From Asterias amurensis (Eukaryota; Echinodermata; Asteroidea; Forcipulatida; Asteriidae), in the NCBI RefSeq assembly GCF_032118995.1, contig NC_092649.1, forward strand, positions 15,770,332 through 15,834,331: a DNA stretch of 64,000 nucleotides, in the 5' to 3' direction. Below are positions 35,770 through 46,581 of the stretch, in pieces. Made by a program: the position numbers and the translations under genes. The notes under the pieces are model-generated. The model ran no database searches. It had not been told where the DNA came from and saw nothing but the letters and a program-made list of their open reading frames with translations. How positions within the stretch are numbered: position 1 is the first letter of the stretch; each line of letters starts with the position of its first letter.

Positions 35770-38700
35770 GATGGAGCGGACAGATGACAAATATCCCTAC
35801 ATCATCAATCATGGTAAGGAAGAGTTGACATTGAAACTGGTCCCTCCTATATGTATAATAAGAGAGGAGAAGAGAGGAGCAGGGCCAAATTTCATAAAGC
35901 TTTTATTAAGCAGAAAATATTGCTTAGCAGAATTATTTGCACAATCGGCAAGACAACCTGTTTAAGTTATTTGTTCTATGTCTAAGAAGATCGTAAAAAT
36001 GTATCCCTTTTTCTACCAAAAAATAAATAAAAGAGAGAAAAAAGGAGTCAACCTCTAAAATGGAAGCTTAGTATGTGTTTGTTTTTTGCCTTTTTGTCGC
36101 TAATTAATGACTTTCCCATATACCAGATTCTAGGGATGTTGCGGAACGAACCAGATTGCACCAAGCAGCAAGCAATGGGCAGCTACAGATCTTACAGTCT
36201 CTCATCCAAGAAGGCTCAAGTGTGAATTGGACTGTCAATGGTGTCACCCCTTTACAGGATGCTTGCCAAGAAGGGAAAGTGGACTGTGTTAGAGCACTCA
36301 TCGATGCAAATGCCCAGGTCCAGATATATTCCTGATTATTATGTACAAATTATTTTACCCATGAATTTTTGATTTATGATGATAATAATAATAAGACTTG
36401 TAATGCGCACGTATCCACCCTGCTGGGTGTTCAAGGCGCAGTATAAAAACCAAAAACTAACACAATTTAACAAAGTCTCCATAAGTTTCAAGGTTCAATA
36501 TTCATCTACTCTCCACAGTATCCAAAAACAAAAGACATTATCACTCAAGAGCAACCTGCAATAAAGAAATATCAAGAACTAGGTGAAAACAAGTGTGACA
36601 CTGCAGTGGGATCCATTTTAGAAGCAGTTTGAGCAAAAGCTCTTTATTAAACCTCTTGGCCAATAGCTGGTATAAAGTGTCAATAAAAGAAGTCGGTATA
36701 AACTTCCAAAATAATTCACAAGGGCTAATATATTTTTGTTTTCATCAACCAAACTGCAGTTGAATTGCATGGATATTGACTGGCATACCCCACTGACCCG
36801 TTCATGCTCTCAAGGACACCATGAGTGCGTTCAACTTCTCCTTCAGTCAGGTGCTCTACCCAATATCCACCATGGTGAAAGGTTTTCACCACTTCACTGT
36901 GCAGTATTCTCAGGTAACACAATGGACACTTTTATGGCGCCGATATCCGCCGCAAGCGGCCCTCATGGCACTGCTCTACAAAAGAACAACCAACAAGCAA
37001 CGGAAGTAGCATAACATAATAATACAAATATACTTAATAAAATGCTTCTCTATGTTGATCAGTTTTTAAACTGTTCTTGAATATGTTAATTTAGTTGGAA
37101 AGTTTCACAGTTTCAGGTAGGGAGTTCCAAAGCATCGTGCGATGCATCAGGGGGCATGGAGGCAACCGTCTTATGCACATCTTGTTGCTTCTGTGAAGCA
37201 CCAAGCCTTTGGCCTATATTGCATAGTCAAAGTCCCATTCTGATTGCACTGAAAAAGAGCCCTTTCACAAACAGGGAGACCTAATGCAATTTAGATCCCA
37301 GCATGTTCTTTCCTTTCATTATGCAAGTCAGTACTGCAAACATTCACATTGTTATAGTTTAAGGCTGGTGAAGTGTGTACACTGGGTAAAGTGTTGAGCT
37401 GGAAGTGCAATGTAAACAAATAGTGGGCTTAGCATTAACAGTGAATTTATAAACGAAACAGTGTATACATTGGAGACACTGGACACTATTGGTAATTGTC
37501 AAAGACCTGACTTCTCACTTGGTGTATCTCAAAATTAAAATAAAAAACCTTTTTAGATCTCTTATACATCAGTTTTTCATAACATTTTGTTTTCACCAAC
37601 TATTCCGGTGATGTTATGGTGACTCGTACAAAGTTTTTGTGTTATTTTTGTTTGGTTATTTTCATAGGATGTATCGACTCCACTAACTTACTCTTGCAAG
37701 CAGGAGCCGAGGTAGATAAATTAGACTACAACAGATCTGGGACTCCACTGCATGCAGCAGCAAATGGCCACCAGACAATGTGTGCTAGAGCACTGCTACA
37801 AGCAGGTACAATATCAACTATTACGATCTTGTCATAGCAGACATATTTCTCTTGGTTAAAGGACATTTCCAAGAGGGGAGGAAATGTGTACTGCATCATT
37901 TCAACGTGTATTAAGACAATGGCCAGGGGCATCAAGACAATGGCCAGGGGCATCAAATGCAACGGTCAGGGCCAGAAAGGCAATGGCCAAAGGCATTAGG
38001 ACAATCGTCGGTTGCATCAGGGCATTAAGGCAACAGAGAGGGTGATATATAAGGCATTGGCCAAAGGCATCAGGACAATTGTCAGAGGCATCAGGGCAAA
38101 GGCCAGGGGCAGGGCTTAAGTCAGGGCATTAATGCAAGGGCCAGGGCAGGGCTTAAGTCAGGGCATTAATGCAAGGGCCAGGGCAGGGCTTAAGTCAGGG
38201 CATTAATGCAAGGGCCAGGGCAGGGCTTAAGTCAGGGCATTAATGCAAGGGCCAGGGCAGGGCTTAAGTCAGGGCATTAATGCAAGGGCCAGGGCAGGGC
38301 CTAAGTCAGGGCATTAATGCAAGGGCCAGGGCAGGGCCTAAGTCAGGGCATTAATGCAAGGGCCAGGGCAGGGCCTAAGTCAGGGCATTAATGCAAGGGC
38401 CAGGGCAGGGCCTAAGTCAGGGCATTAATGCAAGGGCCAGGGCAGGGCCTAAGTCAGGGCATTAATGCAAGGGCCAGGGCAGGGCCTAAGTCAGGGCATT
38501 AATGCAAGGGCCAGGGCAGGGCCTAAGTCAGGGCATTAATGCAAGGGCCAGGGCAGGGCCTAAGTCAGGGCATTAATGCAAGGGCCAGGGGTGTTGAGGC
38601 ATCTGCCTTTGTTGCTGGTATTGAATTATGTTGTCTTTTTGCTGACAATTAACATTGGATGAATATATAAATAATTGATTGAAATGCCTTAAATCCTTTT

Positions 38701-39894
38701 GTTTTGCCAGGCGCAGATATCAATTCTGCTAGACCAATGGACAATAAAACTCCTCTCCATGTAGCAGCATCCGTGTCTGCGCCAGCAGAAATGATCACTT
38801 TGCTCTTACAGCATGGAGCTAAGATACATGACCAAGACACAGAGGGCAAGAAAGCAGTAGACTTGGCACCGATGGATAGCCAGGCTTATGGTGTTCTCAA
38901 ACATTATGCAGGTAAAAAGAGAATTAAAAATATGCAGAAATATATACTCGGACATATTATAGACTACGTATCAAAAGCAACTTGATTTTTTGCCACAGCT
39001 TAAAAGCTGGTTTATTCACACACAAAATTGTGAAATTTTCTCTTAAGGCAAGGAGCTGATCAGGGCAAGCCGGCTAAACAGACATACATCAACCCATGCA
39101 TTACAACATAAATTTTGAGGACTACCATCGTTCAAAACCACATTGGACACCATGTCCAACCAAAACACAAATTGTCTACTACGCCCAAACCTAGTGGCCA
39201 CCCAAAGGGCACAATGCCTAAGCAGCATTTCAATAATACAGACTCACTTGTCCATTCCCACAACAAGCTAGTTGCTCTTGCTTTCTAGTTACTGAAAATG
39301 TTTATGGGATCTTGGTAAGCTAAGTTTATGGTAAGCTTCTAAGTGTTCATAATAATACCAAAGTCTTGTACATAGCGCACGTCCAACAAGGTACTCAATG
39401 TGCTTAGTATGAACATTTTTTCCGAAAGCAGATAGTTGAAGTTATGGATTCTGAGACCTAATGTAGCACCTTATCAGGGTACAGGTGCAGCAAGGTGCTG
39501 CCAGGGAACACCAAGGCGAACCCCTTCTCTTAGCAATAATTGTTACTGGGATCTTTTACATGCATTACACAACGCACGGGAACAACAGCATTACGTCCCA
39601 TATGAAGGATGAAGCAATAAAGGTATAAGTGTCTTGCTTAAGTTTCATGCCTCTCTAACCCACACTCTGCTGATCAGAAACACCAGAACTTGAGTCCGGT
39701 GATTCTTAACCTCTCGGCCATGACATGGCACTAAAACTAAAATGCCACATGTATTTGTTTTTATCCTAGAAAATGCCAGATTACTGAGCGAGCTGTGCAG
39801 GGAGTGCGTTCATCAACATCTCATATTGGATGAGTCCGTCAACTCACTACCTCTTCCAGAAAGACTCAAGGAATTCCTTCAATTCAAACTATAA
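35770..39894 (+). CDS. Ankyrin-repeat and SOCS-box protein, ASB5/9/11/13-like
   Basis: ASB proteins bind substrates through ankyrin repeats and recruit Elongin B/C and Cullin-5 through a SOCS box, acting as ubiquitin-ligase adaptors. Coding exons are 35771-35813, 36127-36317, 36760-36913, 37668-37805, 38711-38911 and 39770-39894, all in phase, giving 283 residues and a TAA stop. That suits small ASB members (about 280-290). The start ATG lies one base after an acceptor, so a non-coding 5' exon precedes it. About six ankyrin repeats run from residue 22 to about 215 (RTRLHQAASNGQLQ, TPLQDACQEGKVDCVRAL, SPLHCAVFSG, GTPLHAAANGHQ, TPLHVAAS). The SOCS box is about residues 246-283, with LSELCRECVHQHL and a C-terminal LPLPERLKEFL motif. 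Which vertebrate ASB is orthologous I cannot say. Confidence 0.92.
36379..36440 (-). mobile_element. LINE/SINE 3'-end fragment
   Basis: GATAATAATAATAAGACTTG is followed by TAATGCGCACGTATCCACC, the reverse of the tail seen near 25560-25610 (TGTGCGCATTATAAG). It lies in the intron between exons 2 and 3 of the ASB-like gene. Confidence 0.5.
36919..37150 (-). mobile_element. CR1/L2-like LINE 3' end
   Basis: AATGGACACTTTTATGGCGCC and CCGATATCCGCCGCAAGCGG are the reverse complement of the LINE tail near 24090-24150. Further sequence (AGTTTCACAGTTTCAGGTAGG) continues that element on the - strand. It begins within a few bases of an ASB-like gene splice donor. Confidence 0.7.
37915..38590. repeat. 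37-bp minisatellite with degenerate ~20-bp lead-in
   Basis: From about 38118 the unit GGGCATTAATGCAAGGGCC plus AGGGCAGGGCTTAAGTCA repeats about 13 times almost without change. The first five units read GGGCTTAAG and the later ones GGGCCTAAG. From 37915 a looser repeat of GGCCAGGGGCATCAAGACAA precedes it. It lies in the intron between exons 4 and 5 of the ASB-like gene. GCATTAATGC is a perfect palindrome in every 37-bp unit. Confidence 0.95.
39340..39730. mobile_element. SINE-like interspersed repeat, second copy
   Basis: It shares TACTCAATGTGCTTAGTATG, GAACCCCTTCTCTTAGC, CATGCATTACACAACGCACG and AAGTGTCTTGCTTAAG with 19645-20000. It ends in a tRNA-like CTTGAGTCCGGTGATTCTTA stretch. It lies in the last intron of the ASB-like gene. 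Confidence 0.5.
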
Positions 39895-40890
39895 TAACAT
39901 TATTTTTCAGTGCCTTTAAAGATTTTCATGCAATCAATAATTTCCTCCGTGTGCTTCCGCCCCTGTGCTTTATTGAAATACTTTTAGTAATTTTATTTTT
40001 AACGGTATATTTTAGATGGAAGGTTTATTCTTTATGGTTAATCAAATTGATACAATGTAGTTTACCTTTGCAAACAAATGCTTGGTAAAACCTTTCCAGA
40101 AACATTATTTGCTCGTTATAACTGGAGTATCTATGCACTACTGAAATGCCTGTCAGTAATTTGTTAAATATTGATAGTTTTTATACTGGTTTGATTGGAT
40201 ATACTTTCATGAAACATATTGGGATAATCATTTATGGGGGGAAACACTGCAGTTATATTTCAATTTTTGTTTTGATGATTCGTAAACATCTCATTGTTAA
40301 ACTTTACAAAACCAGAAAAAGTATTAAGTTAAATACATGTACAGTTTTGTGTTGAAGATTTGATTTTTACTACTGTGTGTGAAATACTGCTTGCTGATCT
40401 CATTTTTTATGTAGGAGTATTATTTTGAAATGTGCTTAAAATGTGCTTATTATTTAATTAATGGTGCTATTTTTTTTTAAGAGGCGAGTATTTGTGACTG
40501 TATTCAACTCTTTATATGACTTTCAAGTTATATTACATTTTAGTTAACTTTATTATGCTGCCTTTGAATGGTGTGAACTTTGAACTAAACTCTGTAGACT
40601 GATGAAAAGTTTCTTTCAAACAAATGTCAGAAACGACTCTGGGGGAAATAACAGATTGTCCCCTTCAATTTGTAGGGATATGTAAACTAATTTGTTTGGC
40701 TGGATAAATTCTGCTATCTGTTCTTAGTATACAACCATGCAACTCTTGAATAAATAATACCATGTTGGACTTTACATTTTTGTCTCTTGAACAATTGTAA
40801 CAATTACATCTCTTAACTGAAATTGTTCATAGAATCATAATTGGAATCACTTCAAAAGCTCAATGAAAATAAAGTTCATTAAAGAGAAAT
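39895..40890 (+). other. Probable 3' UTR of the ASB-like gene
   Basis: The stretch is AT-rich and has no open frame of note. AATAAA lies at 40868-40873 (in AAAATAAAGTTC), with another AATAAA candidate near 40750. Either could end the transcript. Confidence 0.5.
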
Positions 40891-41394
40891 ATTTGCATCT
40901 GAACTATTGTTGAAATCAAGATAATAGTATTCTGGAGACCCCCATAACAGCACATGGGAACACAATTTTAAAGTTGGTTTGTGACCATGTCTACTTGTTC
41001 AAACAAAAGGAATTTGGTGTTGTGACAAAGCAAGGATGTACTCGCTTTGCTTTCGTGTGCAAAACTAATGGGGACGGCACTACAATGAGATAAACCCTTG
41101 CCTCAAGGGATTCACAAACGGGTGTTGGCTTACAGAAGGACCCTTGTGGGACCCTGACAACAGAACAAAGGACCCTACAAGGAAAACTCAATAAGAACAA
41201 TGGACCGCACAAGACAATCTCAATGCGAGACTTTCCAACGCTAGGTGGCAGCAGACTAACCAGGTAAATTTCCATTGCTTACGTAGTTCTGAACATGCGC
41301 ATAACTCTGAGAACAATGGCTTTATCCGGTAAGTCTGCTGCCACCTATAGTCCCAGAAAGTCTCCTATACATAGTAATAGACCACACATTGAAG

Positions 41395-41580
41395 TTCTAT
41401 AGAAAAGGGGACAATGTAAGTTATCACACAAGCGCGAGTGGAATACGGAAAAATATAGCGCTTCTGCGTCCCATATCCAACGAGGCCGAAGGCCGAGTTG
41501 GATATGGAACGCAGACGCGCTATATTTTTCGTATTTCCACGAGCACGCGTGTGATAACGTATTTATCTTCAAGCAAACTT
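41395..41580. repeat. Long hairpin with ~70-bp arms
   Basis: GTTATCACACAAGCGCGAG at the left and CACGCGTGTGATAACG at the right begin two inverted arms. They meet at CGAGGCCGAAGGCCGAG and include TATAGCGCTTCTGCGTCCCA and its near reverse complement. It lies between the ASB-like gene and PPP4R2. Confidence 0.7.
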
Positions 41581-41636
41581 GGCGCGTGACATAGAACACA
41601 CAAGACACATGGTAGTGATATTAGCCGTGCAATATA

Positions 41637-41765
41637 GGTTTTTATCACCACTCCATTCTGCCAATCTGATTGGAGGATTAGCGCGTACTTGAAGATAAAG
41701 GTTTTTATCACCACTCCATTCTGCCAATTTGATTGGAGGATTAGAGCGTACTTGAAGATAATTAG
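41637..41765. repeat. ~65-bp tandem duplication
   Basis: GGTTTTTATCACCACTCCATT through GATTGGAGGATTAG and CGTACTTGAAGATAA occur twice in tandem with few changes. Confidence 0.85.
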
Positions 41766-42734
41766 TTTTATCAATGCAGGACCCACAAACATCCGTAAGG
41801 ATGTGTGTGTGAGTGAGTAGGTACATGTATACACATTCAAACTGAGGACCTATAACAAAAGAGGACAATAGAGTTCATGGTTTGGGACAATCGGGAGAAA
41901 AAACTGCATTAGGGCATATCAAATTTTGTACATTCAAGAAAAGCAAATATATATATCAATCAAAGACAAAAACACTTTTCAAACAGTTTCCATTTTTTAT
42001 AAACACAAAAATTGATTTATTCTCTAAACAGTAAAACTATAAAAGAAAAAACCTAAAACCAAACGGACATCTACACATGACAGTGGATTTGATATACATG
42101 TACATGTAGCCTTGCATTTCTGCCTATCCCATTTATTGGTATGCCTTTTTTTCAAGGTGTCATTACAGTATTAATTTTAAGCCTTTTCAAAGCTCTGGTT
42201 CCTTGCCACATTGTGAGACATAAAACAGTCACAACCAGAAACAAACTAAAGCCAGGAGCATAGTTCCTACGAATGCGAAGCAAATTTGATGTAAATTCGA
42301 CGTCACAACTCTATTTTTGCAGCAAATTACAACTCTGTTTATGCAGCAAATTGATGGTGTTACCGCAAACTCTTCTTTATCTTATTTCCACAATGCAAAA
42401 TTTCAAATCCTACTAAGCAAATTATTTGTTGCAAATTTGTGACGTCAACATTCATTTGCCTTCGCAGGAAGTATGAACCAAGCTCATGGCACAATGTTAT
42501 AGAGTTGCTGTTCACAGCTACAAGCTGACAAGTAGCATTGAACAAGTGACAACTAACTTTTAAACAAAGGTTAGAGACTTGTAAAATTTTCCCATTTTCA
42601 TAATAAGGAATCTAGCAAATGAAAATAAGCAATCTTAAAACTGCATTTGACCTTTTCAACCATCTTTAACTATTGAAGGGTAAAAGCAGCAATCTAAATA
42701 GTGACAGTTTCTTTACATTTTTAAAGTAGACTAT

Positions 42735-42926
42735 GGGCTTAATTTCATGGAGGTGTTCTAGCACAAAAACTGGCTCGGCACAAAAACTGTTTGTACGAAA
42801 ATATGGTTACCAGCCAAAATGGCATTTCACATGTACAATATGTGACTGGTACCCTGCTATTTTTTGCTTAGCAGAAAACTTTTAGGACAATATTTCCTGC
42901 TTAAGCATCTCTAAGAAATTGGGCCC
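42735..42926. mobile_element. Family A element
   Basis: GGGCTTAATTTCATGGAGGTG opens and CTCTAAGAAATTGGGCCC closes it. The interior includes GTTACCAGCCAAAATGGC and GTGACTGGTACCCTGC. Confidence 0.7.
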
Positions 42927-43104
42927 AGTTTTGATGGGTCCATAAATGAAAAGGCTGGAGCTTAGCAAATCATAGTATTTGGGAAATAGACTTGATATTG
43001 TTGGAAAACACTTGTGGAACAAAAAGACTAAATAATATGCTAGTTGCTAGGGTATGCTCTGCATAATTGAGTTTCTGTGTTTCAGACTTTTTGAAGCCGC
43101 ATCA

Positions 43105-43275
43105 GGGCACAATTTCATAGAGCTGCTTTAGCACAAAAATAAGCTAAGCAAAACAAAATTATGCCAACCAGAATAAAGTTACCAGCCAAAATACCATGTC
43201 ACATGTACACTTTGTGACTGGTATCCAGCTACCTATTGCTAAGCAGGGTTTCTTAAGCAGTTTTTTTCTGGGCCC
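43105..43275. mobile_element. Family A element
   Basis: AGGGCACAATTTCATAGAGCT opens it and the terminal GGGCCC closes it. The GTTACCAGCCAAAATACC and GTGACTGGTATCCAGC interior matches the copy at 42.7 kb. The right terminal repeat is worn. Confidence 0.65.
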
Positions 43276-43801
43276 TTCTAAAAATGTTTTGCAACTCTTT
43301 TTTTGGTCACCGTTTATTTCATTATAAAAATCTGAGACACCGATCTAAATCTGTTAAGAATACAATCTGATTCATAACAGTATTGATTTCATCAAAATTC
43401 TTTGAATGGTATTTTTTGGTCATTTATAATTGAGTGTAATAATCTACATACATGTGAAGTGCTTTATTGCCCATGAACCATGTAAGTAAAAAATACACTG
43501 ACGAGTTCCATTTGTTGTCTAGATAACACAAAATAACAAATAAAAAGAAAAAAATCCTAGGCTTATAAAAATGAGTTCTTTTTTAACTGACTTCCCACTG
43601 TCACCATGTCTGTCATGTTCTGTGTGTAATATGGATAAAAAACATACTTGTTCATAATAAGGGGTCCGACTGGTTGCCAGCTGTGCAAGTTTACACCCTG
43701 GTTTGTTGACACTGATGGAAAAGGGAAGTTTAAAATGGCCGCATTATCATCATACTTCAGTTATCTTTGCTTGAATCACTGTTCCCCAGTATGATAAAAG
43801 T

Positions 43802-43977
43802 TGGCCTGGAATTTCACAGGGGGCCACGGATGCCATGACCTGTGTTGCCCTGGTCTTGGTCTCTGCCTTGGTGCCCCTTCAAAAGTTTCACATAGGCTTC
43901 AAGATTTTCCAGAGGAATTGCCTTTTTCAATATAAAAATGGCCTTGCCCTTTCAAAGATGAAATTCCAGGCCTGACA
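43802..43977. mobile_element. Family D inverted-repeat element
   Basis: GGCCTGGAATTTCACAGGGG at one end and GATGAAATTCCAGGCC at the other are terminal inverted repeats. A related copy lies at 47667-47816. The repeated segment at 31.8-32.2 kb shares words such as GTGCCCTT and TTGCCCTTTCAAA. Confidence 0.7.
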
Positions 43978-44601
43978 AAAGAGTAATTACATGTTGGCAT
44001 TACAAGGAAACACTTAGCTACACCTTCTCTGCTTCACTATGCTTGGAGGGGAGAATGCACATTTTGAAAAATTCAAAAAATAAATAATAGATTTTCAAAA
44101 TTAAAAAGGCTGGCGTATTATACTACTGTACAGGCCGAACCATTTTAGGTCTTCACTTTTGCTCAACATACACATGGCGGGAAGGCTTTACTTAGTATCA
44201 ACATCATTGGTCACAGAAGCCCATAAAAAACAGAGGCAGAAAACAACATTGTTACAAGACATAAAAAAACCGGATTGGAATTACTTAGCACTTTATATTT
44301 TCCTTTTCTAACAATGACCTTCAGAGCCTCAAGTTCGGTGTACCCGTAGTTAATCAAGTTACATGGAGTAACTCAGGTTTTGCGGACAAAATCACCCACC
44401 GCCCCTTTCTTATAAAAAACTCAAATACACACGACAGGAAGGCATCAATTAGTGTCGTCATCATTGGTCACAAATGTCTGTGTTCATAAAAAAAAACTAT
44501 AAAAAGAAACTTGGTGCTTTTGCGTTCCAGTAATGGCGGATAACAGCACTGTAACAGGACATCAACGAATAGATTGGAATAGCCAGTTTCCTCTTATCCA
44601 T

Positions 44602-44898
44602 AGAGTTATATTATAAAAACTAGAGGGCGCACTGGTGATGTTGCTTGCACAAACGCGACAAGACCGCAAGGAGACACGCGCGCCATTCTGTACGCGTGTT
44701 GAGTATGAAGTACACGTTGGAGTTTGTGTTTATTGAACGCCACGCGATGCTGTTTTGTCAACTTACAAAATGGCCGCGCAAACACACCCTGTGCGATGCC
44801 CTTTTGTCAACTTAGAAAATGGCCGCATGCGCGCATGCCGGGGTCGCGTATATAGGCCAGTGCGCCCTCTACAATGTAGTTCTTATATACAACTCTTT
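44602..44898. mobile_element. Family C inverted-repeat element
   Basis: AGAGTTATATTATAAAAACTAGAGGGCGCACTGG opens it and CCAGTGCGCCCTCTACAATG then GTTCTTATATACAACTCT closes it, making long terminal inverted repeats. The interior holds ACAAAATGGCCGCGCAAACA twice in related form. There is no coding capacity. Confidence 0.75.
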
Positions 44899-45929
44899 GA
44901 TGTAGTTTGACAAAGATGCAATACTGACAATGAAGAGTCAAGTTTTACAAACAGCTTCACATAAAAGATGAAGAAAATGCTGCCATCGGGAACACCATGT
45001 GCATTTTTCACTAATTGGTTCACAATTTTATTTTATTTTAAATATTTTTTTTTTTGGGGGGGTACAGTATCAGCAATAATTCCTTACTGTATTATTTTGC
45101 CAGCTTAGGATGTGTGCATTTGCATATTGAATCAGTTTTCTAAAGCAACCTTGGAACTTCTTCAAATGAGCTTCTTGTACCTCAGTAGTAATTGCTGGGT
45201 GCATTTGTGACCTGTGCCCATAAACTTACTGCCCACTTAGATAATGGCCGACAAACATACAATATACCATGGCAGGTAAAGCCAACATGTTTCTTACAGG
45301 CCTAATGCTGAAATGTTCATGACTACAAGTTACCACAGTATAAAAAAACAAAATTGACAAAACATTGTTGTTCTAGAAACAAAATACAGCACCTCTCAAA
45401 AACAGCTTAGAGATATGATCAAAATTACACATTTCAGACATGAACATTATTCACAGACGTACATAGTTTGTTCTAAACGTTAAGTGTCTCTCTAAAAGCA
45501 AATTCTCTGAAAATTTCAACAATAATCAGATTTCTGATGATAATAATATGCACCTTTATCAGGCTGAATGTAATTAATTGCCTAGCACTTCATTTCTTCC
45601 TTTTTTTAAGTGCTTATTTTAAATATGTACAGATAAATTACACATAAACATTGTACACAATGCCCTGCAGTTTTTTTTGTCTTTCACAACACGTAACAAA
45701 TGGTAAGTGAACAAAATTGTCTCACAATTTCCATTTTGCTTGAACAAAACAAAAACAAGTATTTAAAACTCCAATGGAAAAAATTTGACATCAATTACAA
45801 AGTATTTTACAAATACTCTATTTTCTCCAACTTGCAATCTACAAAAACGAAAACATTACCTCTTTGCAGTGTTTTACAAAACTATTTTGCATGTGGTACA
45901 AAAAAGCGCATCAGCATGTTCACAAAACA

Positions 45930-46132
45930 GGGCCCAATTTCATGGCTCTGCTAACGGCCGAATTCTGCCCTTACAATCACCATTCTCCGCTTGCACAGCA
46001 AGCACCGAATATCTACGCTAGCCTTGTAAGCGTAGAATGCCTAGTAACATGGGAGTACACACGCGCCAGAAATACGCTTGACGTAAGCACAGATTCTTTG
46101 CTTACGGTAAGCAGAGCCATTAAAATGGGCCC
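45930..46132. mobile_element. Family A element
   Basis: GGGCCCAATTTCATGGCTCTG pairs with CAGAGCCATTAAAATGGGCCC. The interior with GTAAGCGTAGAATGCCTAGT matches the copy nested at 28596-28844, so these two form a subfamily. Confidence 0.75.
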
Positions 46133-46581
46133 TGATCACACCTTTGACTTAGATAGAGTTGTGACTGGACAGCATTTATGAGTAGCTTTAAACTATGAAT
46201 GGGGTTTCTCGTGTTTGGCACATACAAAGGAACTGTCTAAAAACTGGACGATAAACTTTGATATTTCCTGATAAGAAGAATACATGGCAATTACGATCAA
46301 TTTAACTCATGTACTGATAACATTGGGGATACAAAAACGAGCGATTTGGTTTGCCAGTAGATACTGTGTGCCATGCGGGAAAGGAAACAAGACTATAAAG
46401 TACAAAACAATCCATATGATTGTAAAATAGATCCAAAAAAACTTGACTCCTACCATGCCCAAATACAGCTCGAAACAGCCATGTGCACATTCTTCAGGCA
46501 TCTGTATGCAACCAAAACCACCATCATCATTTAAAATATCTTTGTTGTTAAAAAAAAATACATTTAATTTGAGTGTTTGGA

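Larger units (their letters stand above)
41770..46581. other. Downstream region of PPP4R2: 3' UTR and intergenic DNA
   Basis: No coding exon was recognised. Several reverse-strand poly(A) signal candidates (TTTATT on the + strand, for example near 42015, 42131, 43312 and 45030) could end the PPP4R2 transcript, but I cannot choose. The elements inside are listed separately. Confidence 0.35.
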
